Source: Daphnia pulex
Taxonomy: Eukaryota; Arthropoda; Branchiopoda; Diplostraca; Daphniidae
Direction: 5' to 3'
Assembly (NCBI RefSeq): GCF_021134715.1
Contig: NC_060019.1
Span: 2,170,001 to 2,234,000 of the forward strand
DNA length: 64,000 nucleotides
Shown here: positions 25,855 through 37,403 of the stretch, piece by piece
How positions within the stretch are numbered: the first letter of the stretch is position 1
Layout: each line of letters begins with the position of its first letter
Position numbers and translations under genes: made by a program
The notes under the pieces: model-generated
Told to the model about the DNA's origin: nothing
Databases searched by the model: none
What the model saw: only the letters and a program-made list of their open reading frames with translations

Positions 25855-25990
25855 GTAAATTCGCTGTCCACGAAAAAACGGAACATTACGGAAATTTCAC
25901 AAATGCGATTCAGAAAGCAGTGACGTGCTGTACTTCCGGATCCGGAAGATCTGAGGAAGTACCTGATACTTCATCGAGCAGCGAATTTAC
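25855..25990. repeat. Short inverted-repeat element with internal palindrome
   Basis: Twelve-base arms GTAAATTCGCTG (25855-25866) and CAGCGAATTTAC (25979-25990) enclose a 16-bp perfect palindrome CTTCCGGATCCGGAAG near 25933. No target-site duplication is seen, so a MITE origin is only possible. Confidence 0.45.
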
Positions 25991-26926
25991 CTCCCTCTTA
26001 AAAACATTAAGAATAAATAGCGACTATAATTTAATCACGCAATAATTTGAAATGGCAAAATCTATAAACAAATACAGTATGGAAATACAACACGCAATTA
26101 ACCTCCGCAAAAATAATTTTTTTAAATCTGCGCACCGAATACTGCTTGATATTGCTCGTTGTCAGAAAATTAATCAATTATTCACGCTTATTAATTGCTT
26201 TGAATAAAAATCTGAAAGTTTTACGCGGCGGACGGGAAGTGAAAACCAGTCAGCAAGATGATTTTGCAATGTTAGCAATCGCACTGTTGACTACAATCGC
26301 ACGGGAATTACATTTTGAGATTGATTTATTACTAATTAAGTTACGACAACAATGTTAAAACAATGAACTATATTATTCTTTAAATAAAAAGTCAAAATAT
26401 TCTGGTTCTCGTCCAATTGAAAGGTACCCGGTGCGAGTGTCTTCGTTCATGGACTGATAGTGACGCTATTAGTTAGTTGCAGAGAAACACTTTCTTTTTT
26501 CATTTTATTTCAACCCAATTCGGATAATGAGTGCTCACAAGACTATAACCTAGCTGACATTTCAAAACCTTGTTACAGGAGTTAGCGTCTGAAATGGGTT
26601 GGCTAATTCCTAGCACCATCACATTGTAAAGAACTGGACTCAAAAATCCAGAAAATAAATACATCTTCGCTTACTAATCACCGATAGCTAAGTAAAATTA
26701 AAATATTCTACGAACTATGTGTAAGAAAAGAGACTCCGTCGAAAACAACTTGAGTTTTCGGCACACTATCAATGCAGTAATAAAGTTCACTGTCAACCTT
26801 CGATATAAAACTCGTGGATGACTAGAGTTACTTTTACCAGAGGCGGGACTGGAAGAAATAACTGAGATTGTCGTCCGCTTTTAGAATCGAATCAAGATCA
26901 TCAAAATAAAAGATAGTCCTGATCGG

Positions 26927-26934
26927 TATAAATA
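26927..26934 (+). promoter_or_regulatory. TATA-type core promoter, possibly of a solo LTR
   Basis: TATAAATA is followed 57 bp later by AATAAA (about 26981). A TATA box and polyadenylation signal this close together are usual in LTRs, so an old solo LTR is plausible. A short ATG frame at 27010 has no family likeness. Confidence 0.3.
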
Positions 26935-27366
26935 GTGTCAGCTAAACAAGCAACCGGCAATCAGCCGGTGGTTGATATTCAATAAAGCACGCCCAAACAA
27001 CCGTCTAGGATGTCAATTCTTGCCTTCTTCTTGTCAAAGCTCGCCCACCACACCCCACACCACGGGTGTTTGTTACTTGAAAGAAAAAAGTGATTCGACC
27101 AAAATTCACGAGATGCAGCAATGGTAAATAGCTAACAAATCGGAAAAAATTGAAACCACTTAGAGCATCCCAGGTTCAAGAACAAAAGTAATGTAAGCAT
27201 AACTAAAAAAAAAGTTAACAAATAATTCTATAATTACAAACCACGACCACCACCCGACCAGCTCTTAACAAGCTTTTTGCTGAACTCTAAAAAAATTCTG
27301 TTTCTAAAAGATAATACGACCAAATAGATAGTGTTTATAAAGTATATGGAATTCTATTGAGATTAC

Positions 27367-28487
27367 TTACTTAAGAGTAAGACTACAATAAAAAACAGGC
27401 ATCTGCAGCTGGTTACGATGCGAAACAATAGAGGAACTGAGAAGGCGGTTCACGGAAGTCATCAGCTCAGTAAATTGCTTCTTCTTGTATTGTTTATCAA
27501 CAACTCTGCACATTGACTGGATGAATAATGAACCTATGCCAAAAATAAAACCCTAACACAGATTGCAACAATAAACTTAAATTAAAGAAATCGCGGTTTA
27601 CTGTTCTGCTAAGCTCTTACCAGAGTCCCCATTCCTAATTGCCTGAAGTTCCTTGGGTTGACACGCCCATGCCAGGAAAAATGCTGATGTGGTGGGAAAG
27701 GCGCTGCGTACAACCACGTCCTGATTCACCCCGCTTCTACTTGGTGGTTTGGAAGCGATAAACGGTGGAGTGGCTGAGCCACAGTATACATAACTGTTTA
27801 AAACGGTGAATAAAACGTTCAATATAATTTTCAAATGTCCAATGTTTAAAAAATTACTCTCATTAAGACGCTCTCTTCAACAGACGTCGAGGAAAACAAT
27901 TTTTGGTTTCCATCACAGCCCAGGGAATTTTTTGCCAGAAAATTCTGAACAAATATCGTTTATGTCTTTTTCGCCGCTATCGGCAGTTAAAAATCTAAAG
28001 CGTGTTTAAAGCGTCTATGTGACATTATAGCAATGACCAAGTGATCAAATAGATTCCAGTCAATGTCCTGGAGACTGTCGATCTTTTTGATCTCTTGGTC
28101 ATAGGCAAGATCTCTTTTTAATACAACTGTGACGCCTAAACTTATGAATGTGAAATCCAGTGCATTGACATCTTTTTCAGATCCTGTTCGAGTTTTGTCT
28201 AACTAAAATGTCCTGCAATTAGTTTTACATGTTACACAAAGTAGTATACCTTTCAATTTTGCACGCAGTTTCCGATTTTCCTCTTGAACCATGGCGATGT
28301 TTTGCTCTTGTCCTGACCGGGGGATTGGCCCTTGAATTGGTGGAAGCAATTGCCGATTTCCTTTTGAAGAATGGCGATGTTTGCTCTTGTTCTGGGGGTT
28401 TAGACTTTGAATTAGTGAAAGCAGTTGCTGATTTTCATTTAAGAGGATGGAGATATTATTTTGCTCTGGTTTTTGCTGGGTCTGCAC
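27367..28487 (-). pseudogene. Caspase-like pseudogene
   Basis: Minus-strand segments follow caspase order. First, a coiled-coil-like N-terminal exon (28250-28487, Gln/Asn-rich with internal repeats). Then the p20 start (acceptor before 28203) with RTGSEKDV, FISLGVTVVLKRDL and HLVIAIMSH, the last corresponding to the LSHG catalytic His. Next, KPKIVFLDVC near 27900, corresponding to KPKLFFIQAC. Then a p10-like piece around 27598-27800 (DVVVRSAFP, RNGDSG). Finally the C-terminus FTELMTSVNRLL...LQMP (27367-27480). Two in-frame stops flank the active-site region (one before WKPK, one directly after the catalytic Cys), another stop follows MSHRRFKHALDF, and a frame change lies between p20 segments. 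The Gly after His is lost. So it is a decayed host caspase, not a working protease, unless the assembly is wrong. Confidence 0.65.
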
Positions 28488-28489
28488 AC

Positions 28490-31400
28490 CTCAATCTTTA
28501 AACTTTATTTTTATTGAATTTCAACGAGTTTGTTAAACTAAATAAAAATATTTATTATATTAAAATTGATCCTGCAACAATCCTTGGCTTTTCGAAAACG
28601 GAACTGTAATTTTTGGTAAGGGCTTTATTTGCGTAACGTAAATTTCTTTGCAAAATTGTTTCATCAATTGACCCCATCGGTTTAAATGGCATTAAAAAAA
28701 GATCAAAAATCACTTCTAGCAGACTTCAAACCAAAAAAGCTATTGCAAGCATATGGTTTTGTTCCAAGATAAGCATGGAGATCACTTCTGCTGATAGAAT
28801 ATGAACAGAATCGAAGCAGAAAATGATGAAATTAAATTTTATATCCGGTTCTTTAAGCTGTTTTGCAGATTCCTCCGTTAATACGGGTCTCTTTATATTT
28901 GAAATTCTGTTTTTTAAACCTTCTTACTATCTTTGAGAACAAAAGCAACGTAAACAGTTTTGGAGGTAAAAATTTTTCTTTTTAAGATTATGGCGTGTAC
29001 TACAACCAAGTTACTTTTCAAATTAATAAACCGTCACAACTTCCCAACACCGCAATGCCGACATAAGTAAAATCTCAATTACCAAAACCACGATTTCGAC
29101 ACAAGTTCAAATTCCGACGTGCCAACTTCCGCCATTCGGCAGTATAAAAACTCCCGTGTTTTCCTCCAGCAGGGCTGGCTCGTTCGAGCAAGACCACACT
29201 GGCAATCCCTCTTAAGTATTCAGTAGTAACTTGTGTCTTGATACTTCTTCTCTACTATCCCGTCGTTACTGAAATACATTATAGTAATCCTCAATCCAAA
29301 TTCGTGCACCAATTTCATACGAGTAAAGTAAGGCACAGAACAAACCTTACAATATTTTAAAATATATTTCTATTTCACTTTCAGAAGAACGGGAAAAATT
29401 CACTTGAGTCGTATACCAGGTATATACTAAACGGCCTAAGCTCCTACTAGTTAGTGTCTGCAAGCGGTCAGTTGAAATAAGCATCTATTTTTTAATATGA
29501 TCAACTCATTATCAAAATTTTCGAATTGTTACTCTTCTTAAATCAAGCTAAAAACAACTTGTTTCTTTTTTTGCTTCTTTTCTTCCCTGGTTTCAAATTG
29601 TTTTTCCTACCCCGAAATGAGCAAGACGCGTAATTATAAAAAATACTTTAAATACTTTTACTGTTAAAAAATAAACGAAATACCAATTCTTTAGTAGTAA
29701 TTATGGCTTCAAAATGCATAGTTAACAGCTGTGACTCGTGAGTCCCAAAAAGGTTATCACAAACAGGCCTATTTTACAGAATGCCTTCGGATAAGAAATA
29801 ATGCAATTGTGAGTGTCTATTATCGAAGTTATTCCGGATTATGACCACTTATAGAAAACATTGTCAATTAAATAATGCGGTAGTAGGTGGAAAGCATTTT
29901 GGTGCTGAAAGTTTCCGTATAGCCATTCTGTGTATGAAAACCTCAAACTACTATCAATATCAATTGTCTTCGCTAATCAGGAATAGTAATCCTTCCTTTG
30001 CCTAAAACACTCCCTAGCTCGGCTCTATCTCGGCTCACCGAAAAGGGATGGTATTACAAATATCGTCAAGGAAGCAATGGGAGCAAAAATAGAAGAGCTG
30101 GGAGGAGGACTTAGGTTCCGTGAGTCTTATTTGAAGTTGAAATGAAACCAAATGAGACTTACGTTAGACATGCGACAAGCTGGGGGCAATTGGTTATCAA
30201 TGGCCAATTATTATCTGCATATCTGTTTCTTCGTATTCGAGGTTTTTTACTGGAAAAAATTACGGAACGACTGCTTGTTATTCTGATTACAACATAAACA
30301 ATTGAATTGTACATTTGCAGCCAGGGGAAAAAAATTAAATAGATTACATTTTTCAAATCGATAAAATGTGCACAGATATACATAAATGTACCCTTTTTAA
30401 GGGTGTGCGACGTTCAGGCCCAGTCATTCAGGCCCACGTCTTTCAGGCCCACTTTTTCTTTGGGGGGGGGGGGGTGGCCTGAACGTCGCAAAAATTGGGC
30501 ATGGAATCCGGACTAGAAAGTCATTCAGGCCAAATATTTTCTTTTTTTATATTGGGCCGTTGTAAAAACGTTGTAAAATGTCTGAAAAAAATATTTTCCT
30601 AAATGGAGTTACTCGGTAGCCCCTGTTACAGAGATTTATGCAAACAACATTAAATTGGCTGCCTTCATTTATAAAATTGATTCATCAGTAAGAAACATTA
30701 ATAGTTTTAGATGAGATCAAGTAAAGGAATATTAGTCAAGGAATGCTTATCAAGGCAAAAAATTTAAAAATTGTATTATTAATATTGTAAAATTCAAACT
30801 TGGTTGGAAAGTCCATTGAATTATATTGTCAACATAAATTGTATCCTGGCATTGTATAACCAGGTTGTTTTGATTGCTTTCCTATTTGTACTCTTCTTTC
30901 TCTTCTTTCTTATGCATTCAGACCAGTAATCACAGCAAAGAACGGGGATTTTCTAAAAGTGGGATGGATGATGGTACGGAACCACTACCGTCGGGCAGTA
31001 ACGACGTAACGCGAGTCGTAAACTGCAGAATGATAAAGAATTTGGGCTAGTGAATATCAATTAAACATAAGATGTTTTATATTGTTTTAACTTTTGCTTA
31101 ATAAAGAACATACCGAGGTCTATGTAGATCGTTCGCCGTTAGCTGGCAGTGAAATTTCGATTATTTTCCAATCGCAATAATATCCGGGTTGTTTCAATAA
31201 CCAGAGTTTACACTGATGTATATTTTTCAGAGAAGGAATTCAAGCTTTATTAATTGTTCAATAATCCTAAAATTATAATGTAATTGTCAGCTAAATGGTT
31301 AACAGGGGTCTTATATTTTATACTTTATTTCGTGTTCCTTTTAGAATTTGAATTTACAAGAGATTTCAAGTTTGAGGTATTTCTTCTTGTATTTTTATTA

Positions 31401-31550
31401 ATAATGCTTGGAACTGCTGCTAACAACAACAAAAAATTAATTTGCCACTTGAGTATCAATTGCGGCTATGACACCTTCCAGTATCTCTTTCCTTGGGGTA
31501 TAGAAATGAGTACAAAATAATTCAATTAAAATTGTCTTTGATTAGATCCT
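28490..31550. other. Gene-poor AT-rich DNA with promoter-like and hairpin sites
   Basis: No protein gene is recognised. A TATAAAAACTCCCG motif at 29143 resembles the one at 5303 in sequence and may be an LTR or non-coding-RNA promoter. The inverted repeat at 30407-30489 is listed separately. Confidence 0.4.
30407..30489. repeat. Inverted repeat with TTCAGGCCCA units and a G tract
   Basis: Arms GCGACGTTCAGGCC (30407-30420) and GGCCTGAACGTCGC (30476-30489) are perfect complements. Between them TTCAGGCCCA is repeated and a run of 13 G occurs. A further CATTCAGGCC lies at 30524. It could be the end of a transposon or a structured non-coding site. Confidence 0.6.
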
Positions 31551-34500
31551 AACAGGACCCTATTGGTCCCACTTGATCCTGGAGCTCTTCCGATGCACAT
31601 TGAACTTCCGGCAGACGTACTCGTCATCATTTCTCCACCCCATCTAGGGTACCCGTTTGCCCCATGGATCCATCCTCAGTTTTCAGTAACTGATTGACAA
31701 AAGCCTTCAGTCTAGAACTGTTCATTAACCGTACAAATAAGTCGTCAGGCGAGTTCTACTCTTCATGCCCAAGTGTCGATCCATTACCTCCGCGTCTGCA
31801 GAGCGAACCCAACTGCTCCAGACGGTGACCGTCAATAAAAAAAAGCAACAATCGATCCCAGACAGCAGTACAGTAAGTCCAGGGATTTGATTTGATTCAA
31901 AACACTGGGCTCCGTGGTTTTAGTTTTGGGCGGCAAAATGGATCAGTTGGTGGTTCTATGATGAATCAGAGCCAATTTGGGATTGGATATGCCGCTAATG
32001 AATATGCAACCGAACCTGCATCAGATCCCATTTCTGAGTACCATTTTCTTACTTTTTTTCAGGCAATGTTAGATCGCAAGGACCTCATAACCACTAAACA
32101 CAGCTATCGACCAGTGTGCCTGAATCGATAACGAGTCCAAGGCCTGGTATGATTCTTAACGAACGGCACTGCAGGCGTAGCCATGCCTTCACCTCGGTCC
32201 GCTGCAGGTCTTAATTTCTTTGCTGATGGCCAGCTGATGGCTCTCCCCAATCCCAACAACGGTGGCAGAGACCGGTTGATGAACCACCGAATACCAGTAC
32301 GCCACCAGCTGAACCATGACTGCATGTCTCTCCCAGAATAGTAACCTCATGTATGCAAGGCAACCTCAACCTGGTAATTAATCTAATAGAATCATTTTAT
32401 GGTGTGCAGTTTTTTCAATAACTTTTCGTGTTGTAAATGGCGTGTCTTCTTGGCCGTCAGCGGCAATCATTCAACCAGAAGTAGCACGGTGATAAGTAAC
32501 CGAACAAGCAGCGGCAGCAGCAGAAAGAACCTTATTTTCTGTCCGTTTTCCGAATATGATTGGCGGGGGGGGGATAGCGGAGTTATTATTTCAATCAATA
32601 TAATAATTGTTTTAGGAATAATAGTTAACGAACTCTAAATTGTACGTGGCTTAACAAACGTAATCGTTGTCAAGCCAACTTGTCGCGTCATCACGCCCAT
32701 TGAATTGACAGTTGCCACATCGAGATCCACATCCACATCCAATCGAATTTTCAACATTGAAAATGGCGGATTAAACCTCTGATGCATCCACTGGAAACTC
32801 TTTGGATGCCATTGAAAACAATAATGTCTTATCCCACTACTCTTTAAACATATGCTTTTCCACAAAAAATTATAAGAATAATTCTGAAATGGAATTGGGC
32901 ACTCAAATCTTGGCTGATGATGCTAAAGGAATGAGTAATAAAGCAAACATTATTTGTTTGGTCAAATCTATGCCAACAAGCCCAAAAAATTCAGTTGCTA
33001 CCAGGGGGTAAAACATCAAAAATCGTCATTAAGGTGATCTAAAGGGTGTCGAAGAAGTGACTGAGCGTAACACTCAGAAAACAAAACAAATAATCAAACC
33101 CAAAATAAAGGCAGTTGATCGAATAACAAAAATTAATTGTGGTGGGCACATGTAAAAAATCAGCATACGTTTACTTCTAATTTATGTTGATGTATGTCTA
33201 CGTAATCCAGTTGAAAATACTCCAAGTCCAGTAATGTCATTAACTGACTATTATGTGATACTGTGTCTTGGAGAAAACTGAGTCTCAAGTCTCTAGTCCA
33301 CAAGGATTCCTGGAATCTGATTTAGATATTGGAGAAAATTTTATCTTGTGCAAAATGAAACCCCTACTTCACAAATATGCAACAAAAGACTGGCTGTTGG
33401 CCTTGATACATAGGGGAAGTGGAAGATCCCAAATTTCACTAGGATGTGTTAGAAAAACACGCGAAGAACTTACGTAATTACATTTTCCAGCAGGAAAGCA
33501 AAGTTGGTTTCCAGGTAAATTTACATTTGGAAATTTCATTATTCAGAATTTCATTAATTTATCTCTTTTTTCGAGAATATCTGTCAAAAGATATCTGCTT
33601 ATTTGGGAAGTAAACGTCGTGAAAACTGATTTTACAAAAGTACTACAGAGGGTCGTCCCTCGCAACACCAAGATATTAAGGTTAATGCCGATGGCCATGG
33701 AAGAAGAACGACAGTAGCTGATGAACAATGTAATAATATACTGCCATAGGTAGTGCATGTTACTCACTTTTTTCTGGATTTTTTAGTGGATTAAGTTTCT
33801 TACGAAGAAAATGTGAACAAAATGATGGAGTTTATCACTTTTTTAAATCGGGAAATCGGAAACTTTTGGTGGCCGTCGTAAACAATTCGCAGAATGTGTT
33901 CTTTTTACAGTTGTCCAGGACATTGTTAAAAGTGTGTGTCCCCTGCTTCGGTTTCAGCCATTTGTAAGTAGGCAAAAAAATTGGCACTTGATTTATTTTG
34001 ATTTATTTGAACAATGTGTGCATTTCTTCAGTTAAATAAAGAATTTAAAGGAATTTTGGGATGGAGGAATTGGGATGTGAAAATGATCTCATCAGATAAC
34101 GGGAAGAAATCTTTAGCTAAAATTGTCTAGAGTTGTTGTCTTTACTAATCATACAGGGTATAAGAAAAAAGAATGCAAATCTTTATTTCATTGATTGCAG
34201 AGTAGTAAGTTGTGGTGTTATCGTTTTCTATAGTGGTTCAAGGTTGCCATCTTGGACAGGCGTTTTCCACCTTTAGTGCAACCACAACTACAAAGTATTG
34301 GCATTTTTGGGTTCTTTCATAAAGAATATTTATAATTTTCAAATCTTTGACTGGGAATATGAAAATGATATAATTTTCATGTCATGTAAATAAGATATTT
34401 TCTATACTATACCTACCGAAAGTCTTTGGAAGCGCGAGAGAACCCTATGCAATAACAATGTTTTTGCAGTCCTCTCCGTGATATATTTTTCAACAAACGA

Positions 34501-34858
34501 TTGGATATCCATTTTGGTCATCCATCTTACGTAAAATCTCCCTCTTGATGTCACTAGTTTCTACGTTAACATGTCACGTCTGTGGGATATCCATTGTGGA
34601 CGTAATCTGAGGGGTCGAATGCTGCTGAACCTCTGACTTGACTAAGTGTGAAACTTGACTTTCGGTGACTTGAGTCAAGTGCAAGTGAATTCAAGTTTTC
34701 TTTCGGAAACCCAAATTTTTCAGCTCAAGTTTAAGTCTCGTTTTGAACCAAAAAATGTAAGATACTTGACTCGACTTTCAATAAGTTTTTTACCCGACTT
34801 GATTTAGGTAAATACTTTATCTAAGTTGTAGGCTCTTAACCGATGCGAAAACGACACC
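31551..34858. other. Unannotated DNA, possible decayed coding fragments
   Basis: The stretch 31560-32350 is richer in GC than its surroundings and has short frames such as one starting near 31892 (GLRGFSFGRQNG) that could be fragments of an old pseudogene; no family is recognised. A frame at 33268-33477 is likewise unassigned. Nothing else supportable is seen. Confidence 0.3.
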
Positions 34859-34980
34859 TGCTACTTTCGACACTGGCTACCCCGACACTGGCTACCCCAC
34901 ACTGGGTACCCATACGGCCGACACTGGCTACCCCGACACTGGCTACCCGAGACTGGCTACCCCCGATTTGCTACCCCTGG
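34859..34980 (+). repeat. Minisatellite, CGACACTGGCTACCC-type units
   Basis: About seven imperfect direct copies of a 14-16-bp unit (GACACTGGCTACCCC and variants) occur head to tail. Open frames through it are by-products of the repeat. Confidence 0.8.
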
Positions 34981-35200
34981 AACACGGTACTTACAGAATA
35001 CTCCCCTGGCCTTGTGTGTTGTGCCTGGCTGATTATTGACTGTAACAAACAGTCTAAGACTTTTGGCATATGTCTGCCTTTTGTGATATATGCATCTTTC
35101 ATACAATAGCCTATGCTTTAAATCTCTGATATAGAATAAATTTTTTGATAGTAGCGTAGAATTAAGTTTAAGAGGGATGCCCACGGTATTAAAAACCAGT

Positions 35201-35289
35201 GTTCTCGTCGGATTCGAACCTTGGCCATTTCAAACTATAAACAAACTTTAATTCAGTTATACAAGGTGCTATCCATTACACCTCAGATA
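35201..35289 (-). repeat. tRNA-like sequence, probable SINE head
   Basis: On the minus strand GAGGTGTAATGGATAGCACC (A-box region) is followed about 60 nt later by GGTTCGAATCC (B box). The head resembles the one at 8797-8880 (GGTGTA-TGGATA). The acceptor arms do not pair and the middle is long and AT-rich, so a tRNA-derived SINE is likelier than an intron-containing tRNA gene. Confidence 0.35.
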
Positions 35290-35782
35290 TTGTATTGATA
35301 GCTGTTTTTATTGTTGCACAACAGTAATTGTAACTGCACAACCAAAGGTAGATGGCGCTGGTGACTGTCCCGCATTCGGATCTTTGTCCCATATTTTTAT
35401 CGGTGTCCTGACTTAGGAAGGTGTTCGGCCTATACCATAGCATGAGAAACGGCAATAGCCAAAAAAGTTTCCCGAATTAGGAACAATGCCCTACATGTTA
35501 CATGAAACCTAAAAATACTTATTAATACCTTGATAGGTGAAAGGGAAACGATAAAACAAGTTACCAATGTGAGAAGATTATGCAACAGATTGATGTGATC
35601 TTTATTGCCAGTTTTCGTGGTTTGCCCCTTTTTTTGGGACCTGGTTCTGCTAAATCTTTATTGCAGATAAAGCAAACCCAATATGCTAGGCAGAGGAGAA
35701 AGCTGTTGTAAGTTGTCATCTCCTAAAGCAACATGACCAGTCATTTTTTATTTAAGCAAATAAATATGTTTTGTTCACAAAC

Positions 35783-36440
35783 CTGTAAATTGTAAATTTT
35801 CCTGTGGGAGATCTTGAAAAGAAACTTGTGTAGGATTGGGTAATATTTCACCATGTCCATCACTTGGGACCTCTGAGGGCTCTGCAAAATTGCAAATCTC
35901 GTCTGTTGATTCATAAACATCATTCTTATCTGAAGAATTGATTTTTATCCTTTGCGTCAAGCTTTCGCTTTCGGAGTAGATCCAACTATTCAATATTTCA
36001 TAAGATAAAGTATTATATTTAACTGGTAAATTGGATAAATGAAATAAAATACTTAATCATTCTTTTGAAGTAAGTGGATTTATTAGATTTTCTTTGCGAA
36101 GTAACAGTGTTATATGATTAGGTAAAGCTGGAATTGTTTGGGCCACTTTGGATGATCTGTCTTGATTTTCAACAAGCGATCCTTTCCAGTATTTAAAGAG
36201 GGACGCATGAATCACCTCTCCCTTCCATATTCCTCCAACCCTTTCCGTACTCTTAAACTCTTGCAACAAGGAAAATAGAATAGTTGATTCAACATGGGTT
36301 CTGGCGATGGCAGGCATGATATCCTGGAGAGCCCAAAACGCAATTTTACAGGAATCCACGTTCTGTTTTGGAAATAATGTTGGATTGGCTTGAACTGTTT
36401 TTTTTTTTCTGGAGTAATCTGCGACCCTATTTTACTCAAT
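35783..36440 (-). other. Two unrecognised coding-like exons
   Basis: A frame from about 36440 to 36057 (with ITPEKKK, ALQDIMPAIARTHVES, LPNHITLLLRKENL) and another from 35986 to 35783 (acceptor TAG before 35986, donor after TTACAG at 35783) have the composition of real exons, the second being acidic. I found no donor that joins them cleanly. No family is recognised. They lie downstream, on the same strand, of the P-element-like remnant and might belong to it or to an unrelated gene. Confidence 0.3.
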
Positions 36441-37403
36441 TAAATTATATGTCACCATAACTATAGTTAAATGATATAGTGTACTACCTGGGTGAAAGTT
36501 AGCTATATCCTTCCATACATACCAAACGGAAAAAAGTGTGTTAATACCAGTTATGTGTGTTTTAATTGTATTATTATATATAGATACGTTATGGAAAATC
36601 TTTTGGTTTCACCGCTCGCTTAAAAGTTCCCGTTCGTTCCTGTTCGTCTAGATGGTGATGAATATTTTTTTCTGGATCAAACCGACATTGACAGCATTTT
36701 GTAGCGAAGGATATGCAGTTGGTCCCTATGCTCAATTATGTCCTGATTCATGAACAGCTATCTGTATAATCCGCGTTGTATAATTGCTGGTGAAACCGGT
36801 AAGTCTTTCCATTAAATAAAAAAAAAAACAAATTGCTTTTACTTTTGAAGTTTCATGAAATTCCCTTTTCTTAACACAGGCTTTTATCAAATGGAACACG
36901 AAATTTCTTTTATTATGTTCGTAACACACCAAGAAAATTTTTTTGTAGAAAGTCGTACACAAGAAGGTACTGCGTGTTTTCCATTGCCACCACATCGCAC
37001 TTGTTCGCACTGGGCCAAACGAGGTACAATGAATTTCACCAAGTCATCAACGATTTTGCTTGTGGTCCATGATTGAGGAAATATTCTTCTGAAGAAAAAG
37101 AATAAAGTTCACTTTCTAGATTTCAGCCTTCACCAGGATATTTTAAACAACCTCTGTCTGAAGAAAAAGGTCACTTTGCAAAGATCAAGGTTAAATTCAT
37201 ATTGATAACGAATAATTACCAAGATTCTTATAATATTGCAGACTATGCAGAAATGGTCATGTTGACAATTTAAAACTTAAATAGTACATAACCAGTAATG
37301 TGAATTGGGATCGCTGGATAGGAAAACCTTAGTAAAAGGGAATATGGTCTAATTTTACAAAATAGTTTGTTAGATTTAACGAAATTCAGATATTTACAAA
37401 CCT

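Larger units (their letters stand above)
22064..26920. other. Gene-poor AT-rich DNA
   Basis: No exon series or RNA gene is recognised on either strand. A 120-residue minus-strand frame at 24858-25220 has no family features and no splice context. Two inverted-repeat structures (22439-22499 and 25855-25990) are listed separately. Confidence 0.45.

Noticed and set aside
31892-32131. 79-codon plus frame (GLRGFSFGRQNG)
   Set aside because: Possibly a decayed coding fragment, but no family is recognised and no exon structure is supported.
34843-35109. 88-codon frame through the minisatellite
   Set aside because: The open frame results from the repeat unit.
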